Shown here: positions 25,530-34,283 of the stretch, piece by piece
Layout of the letters: each line of letters begins with the position of its first letter
How positions within the stretch are numbered: the stretch's first letter is position 1
NCBI GenBank assembly: GCA_023386815.1
Contig: JAEWIZ010000001.1
Coordinates: 68,824 to 132,823 of the forward strand
DNA: 64,000 bases
Source: Bacillota bacterium
GTDB lineage: Bacteria; Bacillota; Clostridia; Lachnospirales; Lachnospiraceae
Direction of reading: 5' to 3'
Position numbers and translations under genes: made by a program
The notes under the pieces: model-generated
Seen by the model: only the letters and a program-made list of their open reading frames with translations
What the model was told of the DNA's origin: nothing
The model's database searches: none

Positions 25530-27176
25530 ATGATTCAAGCAAGCAATGTAACACTGAGATTAGGAAAACGAGCTTTGTTCGAGGATGTAAACATTAAGTT
25601 TACCGAGGGCAACTGCTACGGTTTAATCGGTGCCAATGGTGCCGGTAAATCTACTTTTCTTAAGATATTAAATGGGCAAATTGAGCCTAGCAAGGGTGAG
25701 ATTATTATCACACCCGGACAGAGATTATCCTTCCTTCAACAGGATCACTTCAAATATGATGAGTTTACTGTACTAGATACCATCATCATGGGAAATAAGC
25801 GTTTATATGATATTATGCAAGAGAAGGAAGTCATCTATGCAAAGGAAGACTTTACTGAAGAAGATGGTATCCGTGCCAGTGAGCTGGAAGGTGAATTTGC
25901 TGCCATGGACGGTTGGGAAGCTGAGTCTAATGCTGCTTCTCTCTTAAATGGCCTTGGTATCGAAACCGATCTTCATTATAAAAGAATGGCAGAATTAACT
26001 GGCTCTCAAAAGATTAAAGTATTACTTGCACAGGCTCTGTTTGGTAATCCTGATATCCTCTTACTCGATGAGCCAACTAACCACTTGGATCTGGAAGCGA
26101 TTCGTTGGTTAGAGGAATTCTTGATTAACTTTGAAAATACCGTTATCGTAGTATCCCATGACCGTTATTTCTTAAATAAGGTATGTACTCATATCGCAGA
26201 TATTGATTATGCTAAAATTCAGCTCTACTCCGGTAACTATGACTTCTGGTATGAATCCAGCCAGTTGATGGTAAAGCAGATGAAGGAAGCGAATAAGAAA
26301 AAGGAAGAAAAGATTAAAGAATTGCAGGAATTTATCCAGCGCTTTAGTGCGAATGCTTCCAAATCCAAGCAGGCTACTTCCAGAAAGAAAGCTTTGGAAA
26401 AGATTGAACTGGACGACATCAGACCTTCCAGCAGAAAATATCCTTATATCGATTTCAGACCAAGTCGTGAGATTGGTAATGAGGTGCTTACCGTAGAGAA
26501 CCTCACTAAGACCATTGATGGTGTAAAGGTGCTTGATGGACTCTCCTTTATCGTTGGTCGTGAGGATAAGATTGCCTTTGTTGGCCCTAACACAATGGCA
26601 ACTACTGTTCTCTTTAAGATCTTATCCGGTGAGATGGAGCCAGACAGCGGTTCTTATAAATGGGGTATTACAACCAATACCGCTTATTTCCCGAAAGATA
26701 ATACTAAGCTCTTTGCTGGTGAAGAAACCATCGTGGATTTCTTAATGCCTTTCTCTCCGGAAAAGGATGTTACTTATGTACGTGGTTTCATGGGAAGAAT
26801 GCTCTTTGCTGGTGAAGAAGGTTCTAAGAAAGTTAATGTCCTCTCCGGTGGTGAGCGAGTACGTGTTATGCTCTCCAAGATGATGATTATGGGCGCTAAC
26901 GTATTAATCCTCGATGAGCCTACCAACCACTTGGATATGGAATCCATCACCGCCTTGAATAACGGTATGATTAAATTCCCTGGAGTTGCATTATTTACTT
27001 CACCTGACCATCAGTTCATCCAGACTACCGCAAACCGCATTATGGAGATCGTTAACGGTCACTTAATCGATAAGGTAGCAACCTATGACGAATATCTTGA
27101 CAGTGATGAAATGGCAAGAAAGAGACAGGTTTATGAAGTTGATACGACAGAAGAAAATCTCTCTGAAGAAGAGTAA
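25530..27176 (+). CDS. ABC-F ATPase (YbiT/YkpA-like), second ATP site degenerate
   Basis: A 548-residue soluble tandem ATPase without membrane segments, typical of ribosome-associated ABC-F proteins. Domain 1 has Walker A GANGAGKST (34-42), signature LTGSQ (156-160), Walker B LLLDEPTN and switch His210. A charged Lys/Glu-rich linker covers about 250-295. Domain 2 has a broken Walker A, GPNTMATTV (352-360, no GK), an intact signature LSGGE (438-442), Walker B LILDEPTN and Pro492 where the switch His belongs. It acts at the ribosomal E site to relieve stalling. SD ACGGAGG; own promoter and terminator. Confidence 0.93.
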   Translation: MIQASNVTLRLGKRALFEDVNIKFTEGNCYGLIGANGAGKSTFLKILNGQIEPSKGEIIITPGQRLSFLQQDHFKYDEFTVLDTIIMGNKRLYDIMQEKEVIYAKEDFTEEDGIRASELEGEFAAMDGWEAESNAASLLNGLGIETDLHYKRMAELTGSQKIKVLLAQALFGNPDILLLDEPTNHLDLEAIRWLEEFLINFENTVIVVSHDRYFLNKVCTHIADIDYAKIQLYSGNYDFWYESSQLMVKQMKEANKKKEEKIKELQEFIQRFSANASKSKQATSRKKALEKIELDDIRPSSRKYPYIDFRPSREIGNEVLTVENLTKTIDGVKVLDGLSFIVGREDKIAFVGPNTMATTVLFKILSGEMEPDSGSYKWGITTNTAYFPKDNTKLFAGEETIVDFLMPFSPEKDVTYVRGFMGRMLFAGEEGSKKVNVLSGGERVRVMLSKMMIMGANVLILDEPTNHLDMESITALNNGMIKFPGVALFTSPDHQFIQTTANRIMEIVNGHLIDKVATYDEYLDSDEMARKRQVYEVDTTEENLSEEE

Positions 27177-27209
27177 GCTTGCAATAGCAAGGTACTGTTT
27201 ATAGAAAAC

Positions 27210-27228
27210 GTGCGCCCGCCGGGCGCAC
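27210..27228 (+). other. GC-rich hairpin after the ABC-F gene
   Basis: GTGCGCCC/GGGCGCAC form a perfect 8-bp stem with a 3-base loop in otherwise AT-rich DNA, 33 bases after the stop. There is no T run; it may pause polymerase or protect the mRNA 3' end ahead of the terminator at 27236. Confidence 0.55.
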
Positions 27229-27235
27229 CATAGTT

Positions 27236-27275
27236 AAAACAAGTGAATCACCTAGCTGATTCACTTGTTTTTTGT
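27236..27275 (+). terminator. Terminator of the ABC-F gene
   Basis: A perfect 15-bp stem (AAAACAAGTGAATCA with its complement) and a 6-base loop, ending in TTTTTTGTTT. The near-symmetry would allow some function for the convergent GH65 gene too. Confidence 0.92.
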
Positions 27276-27339
27276 TTAAGAAATAATCCATTATTTATCT
27301 TGAGAATCATTCAGTTCTTGTGCCTATAGCTTTATCCAT

Positions 27340-29640
27340 TTATACCGCCAAAAGATGTTTACACGGTACTGTAAACTTATCCTCCAAGATATACTCCTCA
27401 CCATAGACATGCAATGATTTTTTCATACCTTTCACCAAGGTGAAGGTACTTTCTTTTGAATCCACTTCTACCCTTATGAGGCTATCTTCGTATCTTATCT
27501 GGAATTTATACCCCTCCCACTGCTTTGGAATTGCAGGCGCAAAATATAATCCGCTTTCCTTAATCCTAAGCCCTGCAAAGCCATATACAATAGCCATATA
27601 GTTTCCGCCCATATTGGCTGTATGTATGCCATCCTTTGTATTCTTGTGGGTATTAAATAAATCCAGCTTCGCCGAATCTCCAAAATAATCATAGGCTTTC
27701 TCTTCTAAGCCAAGCTTGGAAGCCATAATACTAAAGATACAGGTGGACAGGGAAGAATCATGGGTAGTAACCTTCTCGTAATAGGCAAAAGAATTACGAA
27801 TCACCTCCAGGGGTTGTGCATCTTCAAAGATAAAATGAGCAAGCACCGTATCCGCCTGCTTACAGACCTGATGGCGATATAAGTGAAGGGGGTGGTAATG
27901 GAGTAAGAGCGGAAAGTTTTCTTTCGGCGTGTTTTCCAAGTCCCATAATTTTTTATCCAGAAAGGAATCATCCTGAGGATTAATGTTCAAATCATTATCA
28001 TAGGGAAGATACATAGCATCTGCTGCCTGCTTAAACTCAAGTACTTCCTGTTCTGTTAGTCCGAGCCGAGCACCAATCTGCTTTTGTCCTACTGAAGCTA
28101 ATAAATGATAAAACTTATATGCCCACCTCAGATTATACTGAGCAGATACATTGGTATAGTAGTTATTATTGACCATGCAGGTATATTCATCCGGTCCTGT
28201 TACTTCATTGATACGGAAGGTACCTTCCCTATAATTGCCTACATCCATCCACAGTCTGGCGGTTTCAAAAATGATCTCTGCTCCTTTGCTTGCTATAAAG
28301 TCCAGATCTTTCGTAGCCAGATAGTAGGAAATGATCGAGTATGCAATATCCCCATTGATATGATAGCCCGCAGTGCCCGATGGGAAATAGCCGGAGCATT
28401 CAATCCCCATAATGGTTCTCCAGGGATATAAGGCTCCCTTGGAATGCCCCAGAAGTCTCGCATTATCCTTCGCTTGTTTTAACGTATTATATCGAAAGCT
28501 GATTAAATTCTTTGTTATCTCCGGCTCTGTTAAATTAAAGAAGGGTTCAATATACATCTCCGTATCCCAGAAATAGTGTCCCTCATAGCCTTCCCCGCTG
28601 AGTCCCTTTGCTGTTATATTGCAATACTGATCCTTACCCACGGATTGAATCAGCTGGTACATATTATAAGTCACTGCTTCATTCAAATCGTCGTCCCCTT
28701 CGATCGTAAGCATGCAATTACTCCAAAACTCCAGCAGATACTCCCTTTGAGCTTCATAATAAAAGGAAAGGGGACGGGAAAGTGCTCTTTTCATTTCTTC
28801 TTTTGCATGATCAGCAACAGCGCAGTAACGAATTGAATCACTAAACACGGAGTATTTAATTAATGTAACCTCCTCCTTCTGCTCAATGAGTAATTCCATA
28901 TTGCTAATCACACTATGATTTTCCGGATTGTGAATAACAGAAACTTGAGCTTCCTTAGAAAGACGGTGTGCGACTCCTGTACATACTGATAGTCCGGATC
29001 TGGAGGTATGGGAAATAAGATAAGACTCACCTTCCCTTAGTTCAGCCTGTGCAGGATTTAGATAAAGTCCGCTTTCTTTTGCGACTCTGGGATCATTTTC
29101 GTTACTATAATTTTCAACCTTTCCATAATGATAAGATTCGAACCGCATTTCCCCCTTAAAGTTGATTGCCTTTACTTTATATTCAATCGTAAATAATGAT
29201 AATTGATAAAAGGATGTCATTCTTGTAATCGTAATCTCAATTTCTTTCCCAGAGGGCGAACGCCAGTGGACGCTTCTTCCGCTAATTCCCTTTTCCATAT
29301 CCAGCCAACGTTTACTGCCTAATACCACTCCTTCAAACATGCTGAATTTCTCTCCATCCACGTAGAGTAGAATTGTCTGAGTATCTGCCACATTCAGCAT
29401 GGTTTGCTTTTCTTCTACCAGCCCATATAGCTTTTCCGCCTGACCCATTTCTGCTATATCATAGAAGCCATTAATATAAGAACCACGAATGGTATCAAAC
29501 CCTTCCGGATATCCTTCTTCAAAATTGGATCTTACTCCTATGTAACCATTTGCATTATGAAACACTGTCTCATTCACTATCAAGTCACCGTTACCTGGGC
29601 TTACATTCTCTATTTCATAAATCAGCTGCTTTAAATTCAT
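27340..29640 (-). CDS. Glycoside hydrolase family 65 protein, disaccharide phosphorylase
   Basis: A 766-residue GH65 enzyme: N-terminal beta-sandwich (about 1-270), helical linker, (alpha/alpha)6 barrel (about 320-690) and a small C-terminal beta domain. Barrel landmarks are YFWDTEMYIEPF near 356-367, catalytic acid Glu485 in VTGPDEY, KQADTVLAHF and a late HTANMGGNYMA. These enzymes split alpha-glucosides (maltose, trehalose, kojibiose, nigerose or similar) with phosphate to give beta-glucose-1-P. Linkage cannot be read from sequence. The ATG at 29640 is preferred because the earlier ATG at 29652 overlaps the GGAGG site. Last gene of the CUT1 operon. Confidence 0.92.
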   Translation of the reverse strand: MNLKQLIYEIENVSPGNGDLIVNETVFHNANGYIGVRSNFEEGYPEGFDTIRGSYINGFYDIAEMGQAEKLYGLVEEKQTMLNVADTQTILLYVDGEKFSMFEGVVLGSKRWLDMEKGISGRSVHWRSPSGKEIEITITRMTSFYQLSLFTIEYKVKAINFKGEMRFESYHYGKVENYSNENDPRVAKESGLYLNPAQAELREGESYLISHTSRSGLSVCTGVAHRLSKEAQVSVIHNPENHSVISNMELLIEQKEEVTLIKYSVFSDSIRYCAVADHAKEEMKRALSRPLSFYYEAQREYLLEFWSNCMLTIEGDDDLNEAVTYNMYQLIQSVGKDQYCNITAKGLSGEGYEGHYFWDTEMYIEPFFNLTEPEITKNLISFRYNTLKQAKDNARLLGHSKGALYPWRTIMGIECSGYFPSGTAGYHINGDIAYSIISYYLATKDLDFIASKGAEIIFETARLWMDVGNYREGTFRINEVTGPDEYTCMVNNNYYTNVSAQYNLRWAYKFYHLLASVGQKQIGARLGLTEQEVLEFKQAADAMYLPYDNDLNINPQDDSFLDKKLWDLENTPKENFPLLLHYHPLHLYRHQVCKQADTVLAHFIFEDAQPLEVIRNSFAYYEKVTTHDSSLSTCIFSIMASKLGLEEKAYDYFGDSAKLDLFNTHKNTKDGIHTANMGGNYMAIVYGFAGLRIKESGLYFAPAIPKQWEGYKFQIRYEDSLIRVEVDSKESTFTLVKGMKKSLHVYGEEYILEDKFTVPCKHLLAV

Positions 29641-29668
29641 TCTTTCCTCCATAACTTAAGTATTATAT

Positions 29669-30508
29669 TTACATCTTAACAGCACCTGCAGCCACTCCCT
29701 TTACAATGTACTTCTGCGCCGCAAGATAGAATATAATCACCGGAACGATGGTAAGTAATAAACCTGCCATTGCCAGATTCCATTCATTCGTAAATTGTCC
29801 GAAGAAGGATGAGGTTGAAAGCGGTATAGTTCGAAGTTCTTTCTTGGATAAAATAAGTAAAGGCAGCAGATAATCATTCCAAATCCAGATAACATCAAGA
29901 ATCATAACGGTTACTGTCGTTGGTTTCAGTATAGGGAATACAATCTTCCAAAATACCCAGAATTTATTGCAGCCATCGATGGTCGCTGCCTCTTCCAGCG
30001 ATACAGGGATGGTTTTAATAAAACCATGATATAAAAACACAGCCATACTTGCTCCAAAACCCACATTCATGTAGATTAATCCCCCAAGGGAATTTACCAT
30101 TGGTATATTTGTTGTATTCTTTACCCATCCCATTACCTGTAATAAAGGCATCATAATCGTTTGAAAGGGAATGATCATCGTGGCAACAAAAATCATAAAC
30201 ATTGCTTTGCTAAACCGATCATTGGTTCTCACCAACATCCAGGCCGTCATAGATGCCAGTACAATTAAGATTGTGATAGATACCACCGTTACAATGAACG
30301 AGTTGGAAAAAGCTCTTAAAAAGTTCATCTTATCCATCGCCTTTAAAAAGTACTCAGGAGTAAAGGTTTGTGGCAACGCCAGCATATTCTCATATAACTC
30401 CTTCCGATTCTTAAAGGCATTTACAATTACAATATAAAAGGGGAATAAATAAAACAAACAAAGCAAAATGCTAACAATGGCAACAAGTATCTTACCTAAC
30501 TTTTTCAT
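29669..30508 (-). CDS. Sugar ABC transporter permease, MalG/CUT1 type
   Basis: A 279-residue membrane protein with six hydrophobic segments. It has the permease EAA loop (EEAATIDGCNKFWVFWKIVFPILKP-like, about residues 171-195) where the transporter ATPase docks. Family: inner-membrane subunit of oligosaccharide importers. Its start overlaps the stop of the partner permease by one base at 30508. No ATPase gene is in this operon, so a shared MsmK-type ATPase elsewhere is expected, which is common for CUT1 systems in Firmicutes. Confidence 0.94.
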   Translation of the reverse strand: MKKLGKILVAIVSILLCLFYLFPFYIVIVNAFKNRKELYENMLALPQTFTPEYFLKAMDKMNFLRAFSNSFIVTVVSITILIVLASMTAWMLVRTNDRFSKAMFMIFVATMIIPFQTIMMPLLQVMGWVKNTTNIPMVNSLGGLIYMNVGFGASMAVFLYHGFIKTIPVSLEEAATIDGCNKFWVFWKIVFPILKPTTVTVMILDVIWIWNDYLLPLLILSKKELRTIPLSTSSFFGQFTNEWNLAMAGLLLTIVPVIIFYLAAQKYIVKGVAAGAVKM

Positions 30509-31392
30509 TACATCTCCACCTCTCTTTTCTTTGTAATCGATACCTGTATTAAAGTAAGGGCAGCTACAGCAATAAAGAAAATGATTGCTTTCGCCTGACC
30601 ATATCCATAGTTTCCAAGGGAGAATATCTCGTTATAGATATTCATAGCCATCATCTCAGTGGCATTATTAGGTCCTCCAGTGGTCAAGGAAAAGTTAACA
30701 TCAAATATTTTGAAACAATTGGATAAGGTGAGAAAGAGACAAATCGTAAAGGAAGGCATAATCAAGGGGAACTTAATTCGCATCAGTGTCTGCCAGAAAC
30801 CTGCGCCATCCACTTTCGCTGCTTCAATGATATCCTCCGGCATAGCTTGAATTCCATTGATATAAATAATCATTATGTAACCAGCCATTTGCCAGGTTGT
30901 CACTATGACCATCGCAAGCAAGGCGTAATTCGGATCCAATAGCCAGCTAAAGAAGATTCCGTGCCAGCCGGTAGCTTCTCCGATAAATTTAAGTACATCT
31001 GTAAAAATGAATTTCCATATGAAGCCTAAAATCAAACCACCGATCAAATAGGGCATAAAAAGCATGGCTCTTACTAAATTACGACCGATCATTTTGCCAG
31101 TTACAATCAGGGCAAAGGTTAACCCTAACAAATTAATCAGCAAAACAGAACATATAGTAAACAGGACTGTGTGACCTGCAGATGTCATAAATCTTTTGTC
31201 CTGAAATAGTCTTATGAAATTATCAATTCCAACAAAGGTTTTCTCATTCAAGGGCATTCCGTCCCATGAGATAAAGGAGTATCCAATTCCTATTATAAAG
31301 GGCACAATAACAACTGTCGTAAATACAAATATCAATGGGGCTACAAAGAAAATATACCACGCTTTATCACTACGCTTTCTCATCTTTAACAC
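30508..31392 (-). CDS. Sugar ABC transporter permease, MalF/UgpA/CUT1 type
   Basis: A 294-residue membrane protein with six hydrophobic segments. The EAA docking loop appears as EAAKVDGAGFWQTLMRIKFP (about residues 190-209), and a late LTTGGPNNATEMMA segment is typical of this subunit. It pairs with the MalG-type permease immediately downstream to import an oligosaccharide delivered by the lipoprotein at 31545-32852. Gap to that gene is about 150 bases. Confidence 0.94.
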   Translation of the reverse strand: MLKMRKRSDKAWYIFFVAPLIFVFTTVVIVPFIIGIGYSFISWDGMPLNEKTFVGIDNFIRLFQDKRFMTSAGHTVLFTICSVLLINLLGLTFALIVTGKMIGRNLVRAMLFMPYLIGGLILGFIWKFIFTDVLKFIGEATGWHGIFFSWLLDPNYALLAMVIVTTWQMAGYIMIIYINGIQAMPEDIIEAAKVDGAGFWQTLMRIKFPLIMPSFTICLFLTLSNCFKIFDVNFSLTTGGPNNATEMMAMNIYNEIFSLGNYGYGQAKAIIFFIAVAALTLIQVSITKKREVEM

Positions 31393-31544
31393 TCCTGTCT
31401 TTTACGGAGGGTGTAACCTCCAATACTTATTTAACCCTGTTCATTTTCTAAATACCATTTTCTTTAAAATGCGGAAATCTAGCATCCACTTAGCTGTCGT
31501 AAGAAGATGTTAGATTTCCGTTATGACTATATATCCCCTTTATC

Positions 31545-32852
31545 CTATTTACCTGCTTCAACAAATGCTTTGGTCAAAGCATCTAAAAATTCATCTGCTG
31601 TCATATCCGAAGTGAAGAATTCTTGTGCTACCGGAACTAAGTACACATCTACAATACCGGCTGGCCAATAACTCATAGGCCAGGAGATGGTCTTACCTTC
31701 TGCCGCATAATCAGATACTGACTGAGAAAGCGGATCCAGCTTGGTACTTTCCATTGTTGATACCACCGGAATAAATCCGAATTCATCCATTAGATACTTT
31801 TTACCTGTTTCACTGGTATATAACCAATTAACAAAATCCTTACCTGCCTGAATCTCTGCAGCGCTAGCCTGAGAATTTACATACCAGCATGCTGGTACGC
31901 TGACAGCAATTTTATCATTGCCGCTAACAGGTAAAGGCATCATGCCCATATCAAAGTCAACATCATAATCTGCAAACATTCCATAGCACCAGTTACCCTG
32001 ATGGATAGATGCTGATTTTCCTGTAGCAAAATCACCTGTTTCCGTATCATAATTTACTTCCAAAGGATTCTTTGTATTCTCTCTGATTGCAACCATAAAA
32101 TTAGCAAAGTCAACAAACTCAGGAGTATCCTTCATCGTTACTTCTCCACCTACTAATTTATTAATATAGTCCATCGGATCAGCTTGTAATGCAAATGGAG
32201 TATTTAAAATATGACCAATTAAGAAATAGCTTTCTTGTGATAAGCTAAAGCCGTTAATACCAGCTGCCTTCTGATCTTTTAACATTTTTTCAAAGGATGC
32301 AAAATCAGTAACCTTTGAAGCATCTATAAGATTCTTGTTATAAACCACACCGAAGCCTTCCAGTGTATATGGAATACCAACCACCTTATCGTCGATCACA
32401 TTTGCCATATTATCAGCAATATCGCCGACGAAGGATAAATCACTTAAATCAGCCAGATATGCCTTTAATTCTTTTGATTCTGAGCCCGGAGCCAAGGAGA
32501 ACACTGTTGGTCCCTCATTATTAGCCAATCTCATTTTCAACTGCTGTAAATAATCGTCACCCGTTGTTCCCCATACTTCAACTTCAACGCCAGTTTCCTC
32601 TTGATATTTTGCAGCACAAGCCTCCAGCTGATCTGAAATCTCAACCTTTGACTGAAACAGTACAATTTTCTTTGCTGATTCTGTCTTCTCCCCGGTATCT
32701 GTTGCAGTATCCTCCGATTTCTGTGGCACCTCTGTAGCTTTTTGAGTATCATCAGCCACTGTCTCTTCTTCTGCTTTTTTACATCCCGTCAATAATAGAC
32801 CAAATACCATGGTCAACGCTAGTAAAATTCCCAATACTTTTCTTAATTTCAT
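31545..32852 (-). CDS. Oligosaccharide-binding lipoprotein, CUT1 family
   Basis: A 435-residue extracellular solute-binding protein (family 1). The signal peptide ends in LLLTGC with Cys24 as lipidation site, followed by a Glu/Thr/Lys-rich linker to about residue 62. The binding fold begins KIVLFQSKVEISDQLEACAAKY. It captures the sugar that the two CUT1 permeases import and that the GH65 phosphorylase probably degrades. First gene of its operon, behind a strong promoter overlapped downstream by a LacI-type palindrome. Confidence 0.95.
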   Translation of the reverse strand: MKLRKVLGILLALTMVFGLLLTGCKKAEEETVADDTQKATEVPQKSEDTATDTGEKTESAKKIVLFQSKVEISDQLEACAAKYQEETGVEVEVWGTTGDDYLQQLKMRLANNEGPTVFSLAPGSESKELKAYLADLSDLSFVGDIADNMANVIDDKVVGIPYTLEGFGVVYNKNLIDASKVTDFASFEKMLKDQKAAGINGFSLSQESYFLIGHILNTPFALQADPMDYINKLVGGEVTMKDTPEFVDFANFMVAIRENTKNPLEVNYDTETGDFATGKSASIHQGNWCYGMFADYDVDFDMGMMPLPVSGNDKIAVSVPACWYVNSQASAAEIQAGKDFVNWLYTSETGKKYLMDEFGFIPVVSTMESTKLDPLSQSVSDYAAEGKTISWPMSYWPAGIVDVYLVPVAQEFFTSDMTADEFLDALTKAFVEAGK

Positions 32853-32881
32853 AACATCCTCTCCTTATTGATTAAATATTT

Positions 32882-32895
32882 GTAAAACGTTATAC
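32882..32895 (-). promoter_or_regulatory. LacI-type operator of the CUT1/GH65 operon
   Basis: GTAAAACGTTATAC is a 14-bp near-palindrome (six of seven positions) with the central CG typical of LacI-family sites. It begins 4 bases downstream of the -10 element, over the expected transcription start, which is the ideal place for repression. Confidence 0.75.
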
Positions 32896-32899
32896 TAAA

Positions 32900-32928
32900 A
32901 TAATAGTACATCTAACATTAATTGTCAA
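32900..32928 (-). promoter_or_regulatory. Sigma-A promoter of the CUT1/GH65 operon
   Basis: TTGACA, 17 bases, TATTAT on the minus strand: perfect -35, five of six at -10, ideal spacing, about 40 bases from the lipoprotein start. Confidence 0.85.
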
Positions 32929-32991
32929 TATTGTTGGATTAAATAGCTATAATCTAATTATTTTTTGTGAATTTCTAACTAATAATAACAT

Positions 32992-33040
32992 AAAAAATCC
33001 ACGTATTATCTTTTAAATTTGTTGATAATAACGTGGATTT
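32992..33040 (-). terminator. Terminator of the LacI-family regulator
   Basis: AAATCCACG/CGTGGATTT plus TATTATC/GATAATA form a long stem with one bulge. The minus strand ends in a run of six T residues. It isolates the regulator from the transporter promoter. Confidence 0.88.
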
Positions 33041-33082
33041 AGTAAATCATAACTCTATTTTACTACTTTTTACTTAAAGTAC

Positions 33083-34054
33083 TTATTTTTTGTTTCCAAC
33101 ACTGGACCTGAATATGATCTTTGCGGCGATTTTAAAGGTCTCAACATTGCGCTGTCCTCTGATATTTTCGATCAAATACCTGGCTGCAATATAACCTCTT
33201 TCATAGTTAGGTATTGATACCGTAGTAAGTCCCATTGCTTCAGCAATATCGCAATTATCAAACCCAGTGATAGCGATATCTTCCGGAACTCTTAAACCAT
33301 TTTCCCGAAAAGCCTTCATAGCACCGATTGCCATATTGTCATTGGCACATACCAGACAATCCGGCAGTTCCCGACTTAACATCAGTATCTTCGCAGCTGT
33401 ATATCCGCTTTTCTCACGATAATTTCCTGCAAAGTAACTCTTTTGCTGAAACTGGATCTGATTTGCTTCTAAAGCATCCCGAAAGGCTCTATAGCGTTCC
33501 TTATTATCCGCTGTTTCCTCGGGACCTCCCACAAAACCAAAGCTACGATAGCCACGATCGATGACTCCCTGTATCAACTCATACATGGGCTCATAATTAT
33601 TAACCACTACACTTTTGATATACTGATTATTCATAATCCGGTCAAGCACAACAATCGGATAACTCTCTTTCGCAAGACGATTTAAGGTATCATCCTGCAT
33701 CTTTTTATCCAAAACAATGCTTCCGCTGGTTAAACTGCTGTTCATATATTTTTCGCAGGATTTATCTGTGCAGATAATAAGGTCAAATTCATTATCATTC
33801 ACATAATCACTGATTCCATTAATGATTTTCAAATAAAAGCTCCGGTCAAAATCACTGAAATTAAATAATATAGTATTTGGCTTTCCAGATTTTAAGGCTT
33901 TCCCTGCAACATTGGGTTGATAGGACATTTCTTCGCAAATTTTTAAGATCCTCTGCTTTGTCTCCTCACCAACATTCTTTTTATTATTTAATACATTTGA
34001 AACGGTGGAGACCGATACCCCTGCTTGTTTAGCAATATCCTTTATTCCTATCAT
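33083..34054 (-). CDS. LacI/GalR-family transcriptional regulator
   Basis: A 323-residue regulator. The N-terminal helix-turn-helix and hinge read IKDIAKQAGVSVSTVSNVLN with a following QPNVAGKALKSG (residues 3-60). The C-terminal periplasmic-binding-like domain (60-320) binds the inducer, probably a sugar from the adjacent operon. It is upstream of and in the same direction as the CUT1/GH65 operon but has its own terminator. A perfect palindrome similar to the operon's operator lies in its own upstream region, suggesting autoregulation. Confidence 0.95.
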   Translation of the reverse strand: MIGIKDIAKQAGVSVSTVSNVLNNKKNVGEETKQRILKICEEMSYQPNVAGKALKSGKPNTILFNFSDFDRSFYLKIINGISDYVNDNEFDLIICTDKSCEKYMNSSLTSGSIVLDKKMQDDTLNRLAKESYPIVVLDRIMNNQYIKSVVVNNYEPMYELIQGVIDRGYRSFGFVGGPEETADNKERYRAFRDALEANQIQFQQKSYFAGNYREKSGYTAAKILMLSRELPDCLVCANDNMAIGAMKAFRENGLRVPEDIAITGFDNCDIAEAMGLTTVSIPNYERGYIAARYLIENIRGQRNVETFKIAAKIIFRSSVGNKK

Positions 34055-34104
34055 TTGATTCCTCCTAACCCAAAGTGGCGCATTTTAGTATTTTATCTCT
34101 TCTA

Positions 34105-34118
34105 GTAAAATATTTTAC
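34105..34118 (-). promoter_or_regulatory. Candidate autoregulatory LacI-type palindrome
   Basis: GTAAAATATTTTAC is a perfect 14-bp palindrome about 50 bases before the regulator start. It shares GTAAAA at one end and a TAC end with the operator at 32882 and overlaps a possible -10 (TAAAAT). The central CG is replaced by TA, so binding is less certain, and the DNA here is AT-rich. Confidence 0.45.
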
Positions 34119-34174
34119 CATTTATTTGTACATTTTACAATTATTTTATTTAGAATTTTATTAAAGTATAAAAT

Positions 34175-34224
34175 AAGCTGATACATTAACGGTTTTTCAC
34201 TGGAAACCGCTAATGTATCAGCTC
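34175..34224 (-). terminator. Terminator of the fatty-acid synthesis operon
   Basis: AGCTGATACATTA/TAATGTATCAGCT (13 bp) and an inner CGGTTT/AAACCG stem form a strong hairpin about 60 bases after the accA stop; a T-rich tail follows on the minus strand. Confidence 0.88.
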
Positions 34225-34283
34225 TTATTGAACCCCAAGTAAATTAACTTACCTGATTTATCTTTTTTCACATATTTCTATTT

